A stretch of 64,000 nt of DNA, from contig NZ_BMPB01000006.1 in assembly GCF_014647375.1 (NCBI RefSeq), forward strand, positions 62,001 to 126,000. Reading direction: 5' to 3'. Position 1 is the first letter of the stretch; each line of letters starts with the position of its first letter. This document shows, one piece after another, positions 9,385 through 18,088 of the stretch. A program made the translations under genes and the position numbers. Below the pieces are notes generated by a model. It was not told the origin of the DNA and did no database searches. It saw only the letters and a program-made list of their open reading frames with translations. Source of the DNA: Parabacteroides faecis (GTDB lineage: Bacteria > Bacteroidota > Bacteroidia > Bacteroidales > Tannerellaceae).

Positions 9385-9438
9385 ATTTAGGCTCCTTTCT
9401 TTAATCTATTATCTTATACAAAGATAAGCAACTTCTGC

Positions 9439-10140
9439 TTAAACGGCATTGTTGTCTTTCAATATTTCTGTTAATTCTTTCACTCCTTCGGATGCTCCTT
9501 TCCGGATAAAGCGGATATCGTTGCGGTAGGTTTTTACCTCTTTCGGGTCTATCAGGTAGATGGGTTGGCCACGGCGTACGTAATTCAGTAATCCGGCAGC
9601 CGGGTAGACGTTGAGGGAGGTTCCTATTACGACAAAGATATCGCACGACTCGACCATACGGATTGCGGGGTCGATCATCGGGACCGCTTCACCGAACCAG
9701 ACAATGAAAGGGCGGAGCTGTATGCCGTGAGGATCTTTATCGCCGATATGGATATCCGGATTTTCCGGAGAAAGGTCGTACGTCGTGTTCAGGTCCCGTA
9801 CGGAACAGGCCTTCATCAGTTCGCCGTGTAAATGGATCACATCGCTACTTCCTGCCTGTTCATGCAGGTTATCGATATTTTGTGTAATGATATGCACATC
9901 GAAATTCTTTTCCAGTTCAGCCAGTCCGATATGTCCCGCGTTGGGCTTGGTGTTAAGCAATTCCCTGCGTCGCTGGTTATAGAAGTTGAGGACCAGTTCG
10001 GGGTTGGAGGCAAAGCCTTCGGGGGTCGCAACGTCTTCCACCCGGTATTTTTCCCAAAGACCATCGGAGTCGCGAAAGGTCGAAATACCACTTTCAGCAC
10101 TCATACCGGCGCCGGTCAGTACGACTAATTTCTTTTTCAT
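9439..10140 (-). CDS. Sirtuin-family NAD-dependent protein deacylase, lacking the zinc cysteines
   Basis: 233 residues starting at 'MKKKLVVLTGAGMSAESGIS'; an upstream start would add 23 residues unlike the family, so it was not chosen. NAD-binding motifs are clear: GAGMSAESGISTFRD (10-24) and 'TQNIDNLHEQAG' (87-97). The catalytic His is H105 in 'HLHGEL'. Sirtuins transfer acyl groups from lysine to ADP-ribose in the cytoplasm. Classical members have four Zn cysteines after this His. Here the module has only one Cys ('KACSVRDLNTT') and continues directly to 'RPFIVWFGEAVP', so it is probably zinc-free, as in many Bacteroidota homologues. A TATCTTTG -7-like box lies at 10171-10164, and a stronger promoter inside the invertible segment also points towards this gene. 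Confidence 0.9.
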   Translation of the reverse strand: MKKKLVVLTGAGMSAESGISTFRDSDGLWEKYRVEDVATPEGFASNPELVLNFYNQRRRELLNTKPNAGHIGLAELEKNFDVHIITQNIDNLHEQAGSSDVIHLHGELMKACSVRDLNTTYDLSPENPDIHIGDKDPHGIQLRPFIVWFGEAVPMIDPAIRMVESCDIFVVIGTSLNVYPAAGLLNYVRRGQPIYLIDPKEVKTYRNDIRFIRKGASEGVKELTEILKDNNAV

Positions 10141-10281
10141 AAGGCTATTGTTTTTGTACTTTACAAAGATAGGTAATTCATGAAGGAGATCCTTGCAAAG
10201 GATAAACAAAAACAGCTTGTATTCTTATGTTTGGAGGATGTTTGTTTTCTTATAAAACGAATTGTTATTTTCTGTATAAAT

Positions 10282-10495
10282 AACATAGTCCTGCTGGAAC
10301 TAGGATGAATAAGATGTTGCAAATATATAAACAAATATAATACAAACAAATTTTAACCTAGCTTTTCGCAAATTATTTAATAAAGACCGGGAAATGTTGC
10401 CAAAGTAGAGCTTTGTAAGTGTAATGTTACTGAATATTCTTACTCTATCGCCTGTATATATCCATTGAATTATATAGTTCCAGCAGAACTTTGTT
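10282..10495. repeat. 21-bp inverted repeats bounding a 172-bp putative invertible segment
   Basis: Left arm 10282-10302 and right arm 10475-10495 are reverse complements at 19 of 21 positions (core CTGCTGGAACTA against TAGTTCCAGCAG). They enclose 10303-10474, which holds a promoter but no gene. The arrangement sits between a minus-strand sirtuin and a plus-strand susC/susD pair. Bacteroidota are known to flip promoters between short inverted repeats by site-specific recombination, including upstream of susC-like genes. The repeat arms and the promoter are seen directly; inversion is inferred. No recombinase gene lies in this window, so it would have to act from elsewhere. Confidence 0.7.
10320..10350 (-). 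promoter_or_regulatory. Bacteroidota-type promoter inside the invertible segment, pointing away from susC
   Basis: On the minus strand, TTTG at 10350-10347 is followed, 19 bases on, by TATATTTG at 10327-10320. This matches the -33 TTG / -7 TAnnTTTG consensus with exact spacing. Transcription would start near 10313 and run through the left repeat towards the sirtuin. If 10303-10474 were inverted, the -7 box would lie on the plus strand at about 10450-10457 and transcription would start near 10465, about 160 bases before the susC ATG. No TAnnTTTG box is present on the plus strand between the right repeat and susC. Confidence 0.7.
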
Positions 10496-10622
10496 GTTTT
10501 TTGTCATTGTCGATTCAGTGAGCAAAAAATTATTACTGGCAGGATGCATAAAAATCAAAGTTTCTTATGAAGATATTTTTAGATCTAAAATGTTGATAAA
10601 TGAACAATTAATTATTAAATTC

Positions 10623-13600
10623 ATGAAAAAACTGTTATGTTTATCGAATGCGAATAATGCCTTGCTCCTGAAAATCCCAAAACAAGCAGGCATTATCACC
10701 GGCATTTTACTGGCTTTTTCTCCGGTAACGAGTGTTAACGGGAACCCGGTGGCGGAACCGGAAATAGTGGTACAGGTTTCTCAGCAATCTTCGACGGTAA
10801 AAGGCGTTGTAGAGGACGATATGGGGCCTGTAGTAGGAGCAACGGTAGTAGTGAAAGGAACTACGAATGGTACGGTGACCGATATGGACGGTAATTTTTC
10901 TTTGCCGGGAGTGAAGAAGGGTAGCATATTGGTTGTTTCGTATGTAGGTTATCTTTCCGAGGAAATTACTTATACAGGACAATCCTCGCTTCGGATTCAA
11001 CTGAAAGAAGACTCGAAACAGCTGGATGAAGTGGTAGTTGTGGGATATGGTTCACAGAAAAAAGTGAATCTGACAGGTTCTGTAAGTACGGTAGACTCTA
11101 AGGTTCTTGAATCTCGCCCGGTGCAGAATGTATCACAGGCACTTCAAGGTGTTATTCCCGGTTTGAATATGTCGGTAGGCAGTAGCGGAGGTATGCTCGA
11201 TGGGTCGCTGAATATCAATATCCGTGGTGGAGGAACGATTGGCCAGGGATCGAGTGGTAGTCCATTGGTGCTGGTCGACGGGATCGAAGGGGATATGAAT
11301 ACCGTCAATCCGAATGATATTGAGAATATCAGTGTATTGAAAGACGCGGCTTCGTCTTCCATCTATGGTGCACGTGCCTCGTTCGGGGTGATCCTTATTA
11401 CAACTAAGAGTGGTAAATCTGGGAAGACCCGGGTGAATTATTCGGGTAATGTACGTTTCTCCGATGCCGTTCAGGTACCGGAGATGGTTGATTCTTATTC
11501 ATTTGCCCAATATTGGAATAGGGCAAATACGAATGGGGGAGGAAATCCGATATTTAATGACGACGCCATGAAAAATATCAGGGATTATATGGACGGTAAG
11601 TTCACCGACCCTACCAAACCGGAATACTATGGTACTGTTGCCGGATCTGATGGTAAATGGAATAACTATGGAGGCGCTTTTGCCAATACGGATTGGTTTT
11701 CAGAGTTCTATCGTGACTGGGTGCCTTCTACGGAACATAATCTTAGCCTGAGTGGTGGTACTGACAAGCTGACCTATATGCTCAGTGGCAGTTTCCTTGA
11801 CCAGACCGGCTTACTAAGGCATGGCGACGACAAGTTCAACCGTTATACAATGAATGCAAAGATCTCGGCAAAACTGGCCGACTGGGTTACTGTAAACTAC
11901 ACTGGCAAATGGACGCGCGAAGATTATCATCGCCCGACCTATCTGACGGGTCTGTTCTTTCATAATATTGCCCGCCGCTGGCCGACTTGTCCGGTTATCG
12001 ATCCGAACGGGCATTATCAGCGGGATATGGAAATAGTCCAGCTGGAAGACGGAGGTAAACAAACCAGCCAGAAGAACTGGTACACCCAGCAGTTGCAGGC
12101 TATTTTCGAACCTATTAAGGACTGGCGTATCGTTGCTGAAGGCAGCATGCGTTCTTACTACCGTAAACAGAGTTGGGCGGTATTGCCTATTTATGCTTAC
12201 GATGCTAAAAATGAACCGTATCTTCTTTCCTGGAACGGTGGTGCGGCCGGTTATTCAGAAGTATCGGATTCACGTGAGGATGAAGACTACTTCTCAACCA
12301 ATATCTATTCGGATTATACCAAATCACTGGGCAATCATAACTTTAAAGTAATGGCCGGTTTTAATGCCGAACTTTACCGTCCGAGCGGATTGACAGGTTT
12401 CGGTACGGACCTGATCTCACCGGATGTTCCGTCGCTCGGTCTGACGCAGGATAATAAGAAAGCAAGTTCCTGGGCACGTGAACGTGCTATTGCCGGTTTC
12501 TTCGGGCGTATCAACTACAATTATGCCGATCGTTACATGTTGGAAGCCAACCTGCGTTACGACGGTTCTTCCCGTTTTATCGGTGATCAGCGTTGGGGAC
12601 TTTTCCCTTCTTTCTCGGCTGGTTGGAATATTGCTCGTGAAGCATTTTTCGAACCCTTGAACGATGTAGTCGGAACATTGAAGGTAAGAGCATCCTGGGG
12701 ACAGCTCGGTAATAATAATACAGACAGCACCGATGCCTGGTATCCGTTCTATCAGAATATGCCGACCGGTACGGCTTCTTCCAGTTGGTTGATAAACGGC
12801 ACTCAGCAGAATGTGGCCGGACTTCCGGGCATCGTTAGCAGCCTGATGACCTGGGAAACGATCGAATCATGGAATGTCGGTCTCGACTGGGGATTGTTCA
12901 ACAACCGTCTGACCGGTTCGTTCGATTATTACAACCGTTATACATATGATATGATTGGGCCGGCTCCTCTTTTGCCTTCTGTTTTGGGCGCCAATGCTCC
13001 GCAAATTAATAACTGCGATATGAAGTCGTATGGATGGGAACTCGAAATGTCGTGGAGAGACCGTATTCAGAAGTTCGATTATGGGGTTCGCCTGGTGGTA
13101 TCCGACAACCTGCGTAAGATACTCCGGTATCCGAATGAAACAATGGCCTTGAGTACTTATTATAAAGGGCAGATTCTGGGGGATATCTGGGGATACCAGA
13201 CGGTCGGGATTGCACAAAGCCAGGAAGAAATGGACAAACATCTTGCCAATGGCGGTACGCCTAACTGGGGAACAAGCTGGGGACCGGGCGATATCATGTA
13301 TGCCAATTTGGATGGTAAAGACGGTGTAGACAGTGGAGCCAATACGCTCGACGATCATGGTGATATGAAGATCATTGGAAATAACACGCCGCGCTATAAC
13401 TTCGGTCTGACATTGGACGGTGCCTGGAACGGACTCGACTTCTCTATTTTCCTGCAAGGGATTATGAAAAGAGATTATATGTTGGGCGGTCCGTATTTCT
13501 GGGGTGCACAAGGCGGCCAATGGCAATCTTGTGCCTTCAGCGAACATATGGATTATTGGCGTCCGGAAGGCGACCCATTGGGAGCCAACACCGGAGCTTA

Positions 13601-13895
13601 CTATCCGAAACCCTATTTCAATACCGACAAAAACCAGCGTACTCAAACCCGGTATTTACAAAACGCAGCTTATATACGTTTAAAAAATATGCAGATCGGA
13701 TATACCCTACCGAGAATATGGACACAAAAAGCAGGGATGGAATCGGTTCGTATTTACGTTTCCGGTGACAATTTGCTGACTTTATCTGATATCAGCGGTG
13801 TATTCGATCCTGAATTGCTGGGTAGCGACTGGGGAGACGGTAAACTCTATCCTTTGCAGAAAACTATTTCAATCGGTTTAAATGTAAACTTTTAA
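10623..13895 (+). CDS. SusC/RagA-type TonB-dependent outer-membrane transporter (phase-variable candidate)
   Basis: About 1090 residues. I start at 10623, where the signal peptide begins (KKLLCL...GIITGILLAFSPVTS), rather than at upstream alternatives with no signal function. After it come a carboxypeptidase-regulatory-like domain ('VKGVVEDDMGPVVGATVV', 'TDMDGNFSLPGV'), a TonB box region ('LDEVVVVGYGSQKK'), the plug domain ('VDGIEGDMNTVNPNDIENI') and a long beta-barrel ending in '...ISIGLNVNF'. There is no STN signalling domain, so unlike the other three SusC proteins here it should not signal through FecR/ECF sigma. It imports an oligosaccharide with the SusD encoded 8 bases downstream. Its apparent promoter lies in the invertible segment. 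Confidence 0.93.
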   Translation: MKKLLCLSNANNALLLKIPKQAGIITGILLAFSPVTSVNGNPVAEPEIVVQVSQQSSTVKGVVEDDMGPVVGATVVVKGTTNGTVTDMDGNFSLPGVKKGSILVVSYVGYLSEEITYTGQSSLRIQLKEDSKQLDEVVVVGYGSQKKVNLTGSVSTVDSKVLESRPVQNVSQALQGVIPGLNMSVGSSGGMLDGSLNINIRGGGTIGQGSSGSPLVLVDGIEGDMNTVNPNDIENISVLKDAASSSIYGARASFGVILITTKSGKSGKTRVNYSGNVRFSDAVQVPEMVDSYSFAQYWNRANTNGGGNPIFNDDAMKNIRDYMDGKFTDPTKPEYYGTVAGSDGKWNNYGGAFANTDWFSEFYRDWVPSTEHNLSLSGGTDKLTYMLSGSFLDQTGLLRHGDDKFNRYTMNAKISAKLADWVTVNYTGKWTREDYHRPTYLTGLFFHNIARRWPTCPVIDPNGHYQRDMEIVQLEDGGKQTSQKNWYTQQLQAIFEPIKDWRIVAEGSMRSYYRKQSWAVLPIYAYDAKNEPYLLSWNGGAAGYSEVSDSREDEDYFSTNIYSDYTKSLGNHNFKVMAGFNAELYRPSGLTGFGTDLISPDVPSLGLTQDNKKASSWARERAIAGFFGRINYNYADRYMLEANLRYDGSSRFIGDQRWGLFPSFSAGWNIAREAFFEPLNDVVGTLKVRASWGQLGNNNTDSTDAWYPFYQNMPTGTASSSWLINGTQQNVAGLPGIVSSLMTWETIESWNVGLDWGLFNNRLTGSFDYYNRYTYDMIGPAPLLPSVLGANAPQINNCDMKSYGWELEMSWRDRIQKFDYGVRLVVSDNLRKILRYPNETMALSTYYKGQILGDIWGYQTVGIAQSQEEMDKHLANGGTPNWGTSWGPGDIMYANLDGKDGVDSGANTLDDHGDMKIIGNNTPRYNFGLTLDGAWNGLDFSIFLQGIMKRDYMLGGPYFWGAQGGQWQSCAFSEHMDYWRPEGDPLGANTGAYYPKPYFNTDKNQRTQTRYLQNAAYIRLKNMQIGYTLPRIWTQKAGMESVRIYVSGDNLLTLSDISGVFDPELLGSDWGDGKLYPLQKTISIGLNVNF

Positions 13896-13903
13896 TTCAT
13901 TGG

Positions 13904-15961
13904 ATGAATATGAGACTAAAATTAAAACATATATATGTCGGCGCATTGGTCGGTATCGGCGGATTGACAATGACGTCATGTAACGATTTTCTGGAACGTG
14001 CACCGATCAGCCAGATAACTCCGGAATCTTATTTCACCACAGTGGATCAGGTGGGTAATTACGTGCTTAATTATTACGATTCCCAACTCGAAAATTCCAA
14101 CGGAACCAAGATGTTTCATCAAACGGCCTGGAATTCCGGCGTGCAACGTAATGATGCCAATACCGATAACCTGCTCGCAGACGAAGGCAACCTTAATTAT
14201 TTTGCCGGAAACTGGCAGGTGTCAGCTGGTAAGACCACACAAGGTTTGTTATCCCGTGCCCGTGTATGGAACTATCTGTTCGAACAGGTGCTTCCTAAAG
14301 AAGAAGCCGGAACTATCCAGGGAGCGAGTGATCTGCTTCGTCATTATATTGGGGAAGCCTATTTCTTTCGTGCGTTGAGTTATTACGTGGCCCTTGTCAA
14401 ATATGGTGATTTCCCGATCGTGGAAGAGGTGTTGCCCGACCAGAGTGACGTGCTTATCGAACACAGCAAACGAGCTCCCCGCAATGAAGTGGCCCGCTTT
14501 ATCCTGAAAGACCTCGATGAAGCCATTTCCCGTCTTAAGGATCAGGGATTTCAGATGAACCAGCGTATCAATAAACAAACAGCGCTGCTGCTGAAATCGA
14601 GAGTCGCCCTTTTTGAGGCTACCTTCGAAAAATACCATCAGGGCACGGGCCGCGTACCGGGCGATGCGAACTGGCCGGGAGCTAAAATGGATTATAACAG
14701 CGGTAAATCGTTCGATATACCTGGCGAGATAGACTTTTTCCTGAGTCAGGCCATGGAGGCGGCAGCTGCAGTTGCTGATCAGACCACGCTGACAGATAAT
14801 TCCCATGTGATGAATCCTGTTTACGGACAGGTGTACGGTTGGAATCCCTATTTCGAAATGTTCAGTACGCCGGATGCGTCAGGGATTAGCGAAGTGTTAC
14901 TATGGAAGCAGTATAATAAAGGGTTGAGTATTTCCCATTGCGTGCCTACCCGTTTGCAGGTAGGCGACCGTACCGGGATGACTCGTGCATTGGTCAATAC
15001 TTTCCTGATGAAGAATGGCTTGCCCATTTATGCCGCCGGTTCGGGCTATCACGGAGATGTCACAGTGTCGCAGGAGAAAAAAGACCGCGACGAACGTCTG
15101 CAATTGTTTGTCTGGGGAGAAGAAGACGTGCAGCGCAGTGATACGAAAGACCCTGTTATAGCTGATACGGGTGTCGTAGTACATATGGCAAATTTCCGTA
15201 TCATTTCAGATGCCGAACAAAACCGGGATATCACCGGATACCGTCCGCGCAAGGCTTATACCTATGATTACGACCAGAATAAGAATGATGAATTGCTGGG
15301 TAGTAACGGCTGTGTCATTTTCAGGGCTGCGGAAGCCTATCTGAACTATATGGAAGCATGCTATGAGAAAAACGGTTCGCTCGATGCTAAAGCTCAGGGA
15401 TATTGGAAGGCCATCCGCCGTCGTGCCGGTGTGGATGAAGATTTCTCGAAAACCATCTCTGCAACCAATCTGGGTAATGAAAACGACCTGGCTGTTTATT
15501 CCGGCGATCAGCTGGTGGATGCAACGCTTTACAATATTCGTCGCGAACGTCGTTGCGAATTCAATGGCGAAGGCATGCGTTGGGACGATCTGATCCGGTG
15601 GCGTGCCTGGGATCAGCTGCTTACGAAGCCTTATGTCATTGAGGGTGTGAACTTCTGGGATGCCGCTTATCTGAAGTATACAAAAACAGTAGACGGAGTG
15701 GAAGTATCGGCAGTTGTTGCTGACGGTACGACCGAAGCAAACGTTTCCCGGAAGGAAGATAGTAAGTATCTGCGTCCACTGCGCAGGACCAGTATCAACA
15801 ACCAGCTTTATGATGGATTGACCTGGAGAAAAGCTTTTTATCTGAGTCCGATCGGTTTGCAGGATATGCAACTTGCTGCTACCAACCCGGAAGATATAAA
15901 CACTACGGTAATGTATCAGAATCCGTATTGGCCGATGGCTGCAGGTAAGGCTTTAGAATAA
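13904..15961 (+). CDS. SusD/RagB-type surface glycan-binding lipoprotein
   Basis: 685 residues with a lipoprotein signal and lipobox ending 'TMTSC'. The start at 13904 or the in-frame ATG at 13910 are equally good. Family hallmarks: 'CNDFLERAPISQITPESYF' right after the lipid cysteine, TPR-like helical middle ('IGEAYFFRALSYYVALVKYGDFPIV'), 'NIRRERRCEFNGEGMRWDDLIRW', and the C-terminal 'YLSPIGLQDMQ' segment. It caps the preceding SusC barrel on the cell surface and delivers glycan. The two genes form one operon, followed by a rho-independent terminator. No enzyme gene is in the operon, so its substrate cannot be read directly; the mannan enzymes on the opposite strand are a hint only. Confidence 0.93.
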   Translation: MNMRLKLKHIYVGALVGIGGLTMTSCNDFLERAPISQITPESYFTTVDQVGNYVLNYYDSQLENSNGTKMFHQTAWNSGVQRNDANTDNLLADEGNLNYFAGNWQVSAGKTTQGLLSRARVWNYLFEQVLPKEEAGTIQGASDLLRHYIGEAYFFRALSYYVALVKYGDFPIVEEVLPDQSDVLIEHSKRAPRNEVARFILKDLDEAISRLKDQGFQMNQRINKQTALLLKSRVALFEATFEKYHQGTGRVPGDANWPGAKMDYNSGKSFDIPGEIDFFLSQAMEAAAAVADQTTLTDNSHVMNPVYGQVYGWNPYFEMFSTPDASGISEVLLWKQYNKGLSISHCVPTRLQVGDRTGMTRALVNTFLMKNGLPIYAAGSGYHGDVTVSQEKKDRDERLQLFVWGEEDVQRSDTKDPVIADTGVVVHMANFRIISDAEQNRDITGYRPRKAYTYDYDQNKNDELLGSNGCVIFRAAEAYLNYMEACYEKNGSLDAKAQGYWKAIRRRAGVDEDFSKTISATNLGNENDLAVYSGDQLVDATLYNIRRERRCEFNGEGMRWDDLIRWRAWDQLLTKPYVIEGVNFWDAAYLKYTKTVDGVEVSAVVADGTTEANVSRKEDSKYLRPLRRTSINNQLYDGLTWRKAFYLSPIGLQDMQLAATNPEDINTTVMYQNPYWPMAAGKALE

Positions 15962-16015
15962 TACTACCATTTAAAGAGTACCTAAAGTTAACAAAATTGA
16001 TGGTTAACGAAATAG

Positions 16016-16051
16016 GGGAAGAGCGTTCGGGAGAATACTCTTCCCTTTTTT
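16016..16051 (+). terminator. Rho-independent terminator after susC/susD
   Basis: GGGAAGAG (16016-16023) pairs with CTCTTCCC (16038-16045) and is followed by six T's (16046-16051). It lies about 55 bases after the susD stop. Confidence 0.9.
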
Positions 16052-16378
16052 ATGTAAATATACGCAACACTCCTGGGACGAAGGATTATTGGAAATACAA
16101 ATGGCCTGCGGAGTTTATTCCGTACAGGACAGTATCCCCAAAACGCAGCGATTAGAAATGAATACTTCCCTGGGGAAGCATTTACAGTTTCTTGCCCGGA
16201 TGGCATCCAGCTGTTCAGTTGCAAGAAAGATGCATGCGGAATATACCCGGCATTTTATTAATGTAGAATACCTTTTAAGGCAAATGGGAAATAAGACTAA
16301 CTAGGTGGAGGAAGCCGGGAAAGTAATTTCTTTCTCCCTATAAACTAATTCAAAGGTCAGGACTCTTTTTTACCAGGG

Positions 16379-16466
16379 CGTACAGGGTGCCGGGACAAGG
16401 TGTACAGGGTGTTTCTTTAGGATGTACAGGTTGGCGGATTATCCTGTACAGGATAGTTATACAAAG
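16379..16466. repeat. Four GTACAGG octamers at exact 22-base spacing
   Basis: (T/C)GTACAGG occurs at 16379, 16401, 16423 and 16445, each 22 bases apart. The intervening bases are poorly conserved. A fifth isolated CGTACAGG is at 16121. About two helical turns separate the copies, so they face the same side of the DNA. They lie in the gene-free stretch 15962-16602 between convergent transcripts. This could be a decayed 22-bp tandem repeat or a protein-binding array. Apart from these repeats and two terminators, I see nothing in that 640-base stretch. Confidence 0.6.
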
Positions 16467-16538
16467 CCGGGAGTTAACAATTAGTCGGTCATAGGATTTG
16501 GCTTAATGAGACTGGAAGATAGTGATAGTTTACAGGAA

Positions 16539-16577
16539 CTATTTATCAAACAAGGTTTTGCCTTGTTTGATAAATAG
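16539..16577. terminator. 17-bp hairpin at the 3' side of the GH125 gene
   Basis: 16539-16555 pairs perfectly with 16561-16577 around a 5-base loop (core TTATCAAACAAGG / CCTTGTTTGATAA). It lies about 25 bases past the stop of the minus-strand GH125 gene, with no long T-tract on that side, so it may mainly stabilise the 3' end. It also faces the convergent susC/susD transcript. Confidence 0.65.
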
Positions 16578-16602
16578 CCTTGGATAACTTTATTATTTTC
16601 TA

Positions 16603-18072
16603 TTATCCCAGATTGTTCAGAATATCTGTTTTTCCTTCCTTTACTAGGCGGTAGATCATTTCTCCGAACAGGGTATTTACCCATGCAAACCAGGAACGGG
16701 TAAAGTTTTTCGGATCGTCTTTGTGGAACGATTCGTGCATGAAACCGGTATCGCCGTCCGTATCACGAAGCATTTTGACGCAATGACGTATTTCTTCTTT
16801 ATCGTTGGTGGTATTGCAACGCATAATGATACTCATCGGCCAGATAAAGTCGAATCCAATGTGCGGACCTCCGATACCTTCGCCGGCTTTCCCTTTGTAG
16901 AAATAAGGATTCATCGGGCTTAAAACCAGTTTACGGGTATTCTGGTAGACCGGATCGTTCACGTCGATGCATCCCAGATAAGGCATAGCCAGCAAGCTGG
17001 GCACGTTGGCATCGTCCATGAATACATGGTTATGGAAACCGTCTGCTTCGAAAGCATATACTTTTCCGAATTCAGGGTGTTCTACGATTCCGTATTTTTC
17101 GATGGCGGCAGCAACTTCGTCGGCTAATGAGTCGCACTGGCGGGCAAAGTCGTTATCCTTTTTGATGTCGCGCATCATCTCAGCCAGCTGGCGGAGTGAA
17201 GTGACGGCAAACATATTCGACGGGATCAGGAAACCGAACAGGGTCGCGTCGTCAGACGGACGGAAAGAAGATACGATCAATCCGACAGGGTTTACCGGAC
17301 TACCGTAGCCGTCGTTCAGCAATGTATCCCCCTGACGGTCTGTCTTACGGGAGAAACGATACGGGCCGAGTCCGTCCTTGCGTTGTTGTTCGATAAACGT
17401 TTTGTAGACGGTTTTCATTGCCTTTTCCCATTCTGCATCGAAAGGAGAGGTGTCGCCGGTCTTCTTCCAGAAATGATAAGCCAGGCGGATCGGATAACAG
17501 AGTGAGTCGATTTCCCATTTACGCTCATGAAGTTCTTTTTTCATATCTGTCCGGTCGCTTTCCCATTCGCTGCCTGTCGGGCCTTCGTTGAAGCCGTTGG
17601 CGTACGGATCGATATTGATGCACCAGGTCTGGCGGTTGATAACACCTGCCAACATTGTTTTTACTTTCGGATCTTCGTTTGCAAAAATGATATGCGGGAA
17701 AACCTGTGCGGATGAATCGCGCAACCACATCGCGTGGATATCGCCGGTAAGGACGAAAGTGTCGGGTTTACCGTTCACCATTTTGTGCTCACAAGTCGTG
17801 TCGAGTGTGTTGGGAAAACAATTCTCGAACATCCATGCCAGTTTCGGATCTTTCAGCTTGGCTTTTGTCGCCTGGATTGCCTTTTCGACTGCTGCGGAAG
17901 TGAACTGGCGTTTTTCCGGTGCCGGACGCTGGCAAGTGTACTGTAATGTGTTAGATACGAGAGGGGCGCCTGGTGTTGCCGATTCTGCTAAATGAGCAAA
18001 TGATTTCTGCCCGACCAACAGACCTGCCAAAGACAAACCTCCGGATTTTAGAAAGTTTCTACGTGTAGTCAT
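16603..18072 (-). CDS. GH125 exo-alpha-1,6-mannosidase
   Basis: 489 residues with a twin-arginine-like N-terminus ('TTRRNFLKSGGLSLAGLLVG'), so it is exported, probably to the periplasm. The body matches the GH125 (formerly DUF1237) family: 'TGDIHAMWLRDSSAQVFP', 'NGFNEGPTGSEWESDRTDM', 'ERKWEIDSLCYPIRLAYHFW', 'IGGPHIGFDFIWPMSIIMR', 'GDTGFMHESFH', 'FTRSWFAWVNTLFGEM'. Characterised members are inverting enzymes that remove alpha-1,6-linked mannose from the non-reducing end. The GH76 gene lies immediately upstream on the same strand (16-base gap), a pairing also seen in the yeast-mannan loci of Bacteroides. The two probably degrade an alpha-1,6-mannan backbone together. Confidence 0.9.
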   Translation of the reverse strand: MTTRRNFLKSGGLSLAGLLVGQKSFAHLAESATPGAPLVSNTLQYTCQRPAPEKRQFTSAAVEKAIQATKAKLKDPKLAWMFENCFPNTLDTTCEHKMVNGKPDTFVLTGDIHAMWLRDSSAQVFPHIIFANEDPKVKTMLAGVINRQTWCINIDPYANGFNEGPTGSEWESDRTDMKKELHERKWEIDSLCYPIRLAYHFWKKTGDTSPFDAEWEKAMKTVYKTFIEQQRKDGLGPYRFSRKTDRQGDTLLNDGYGSPVNPVGLIVSSFRPSDDATLFGFLIPSNMFAVTSLRQLAEMMRDIKKDNDFARQCDSLADEVAAAIEKYGIVEHPEFGKVYAFEADGFHNHVFMDDANVPSLLAMPYLGCIDVNDPVYQNTRKLVLSPMNPYFYKGKAGEGIGGPHIGFDFIWPMSIIMRCNTTNDKEEIRHCVKMLRDTDGDTGFMHESFHKDDPKNFTRSWFAWVNTLFGEMIYRLVKEGKTDILNNLG

Positions 18073-18088
18073 GGGTTTATTATTTTAT

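Noticed and set aside
10164-10171. TATCTTTG near the sirtuin as a full promoter
   Set aside because: It has the -7 form but no TTG at the right distance; kept only as a possible weak start.
16089-16304. 71-codon frame in the gap after susC/susD
   Set aside because: It follows the terminator, has no promoter box or family resemblance, and its composition is not gene-like.
16379-16466. 22-base periodic repeat considered as a CRISPR array
   Set aside because: The conserved part is only 8 bases, spacers would be 14 bases, and no cas gene is near.
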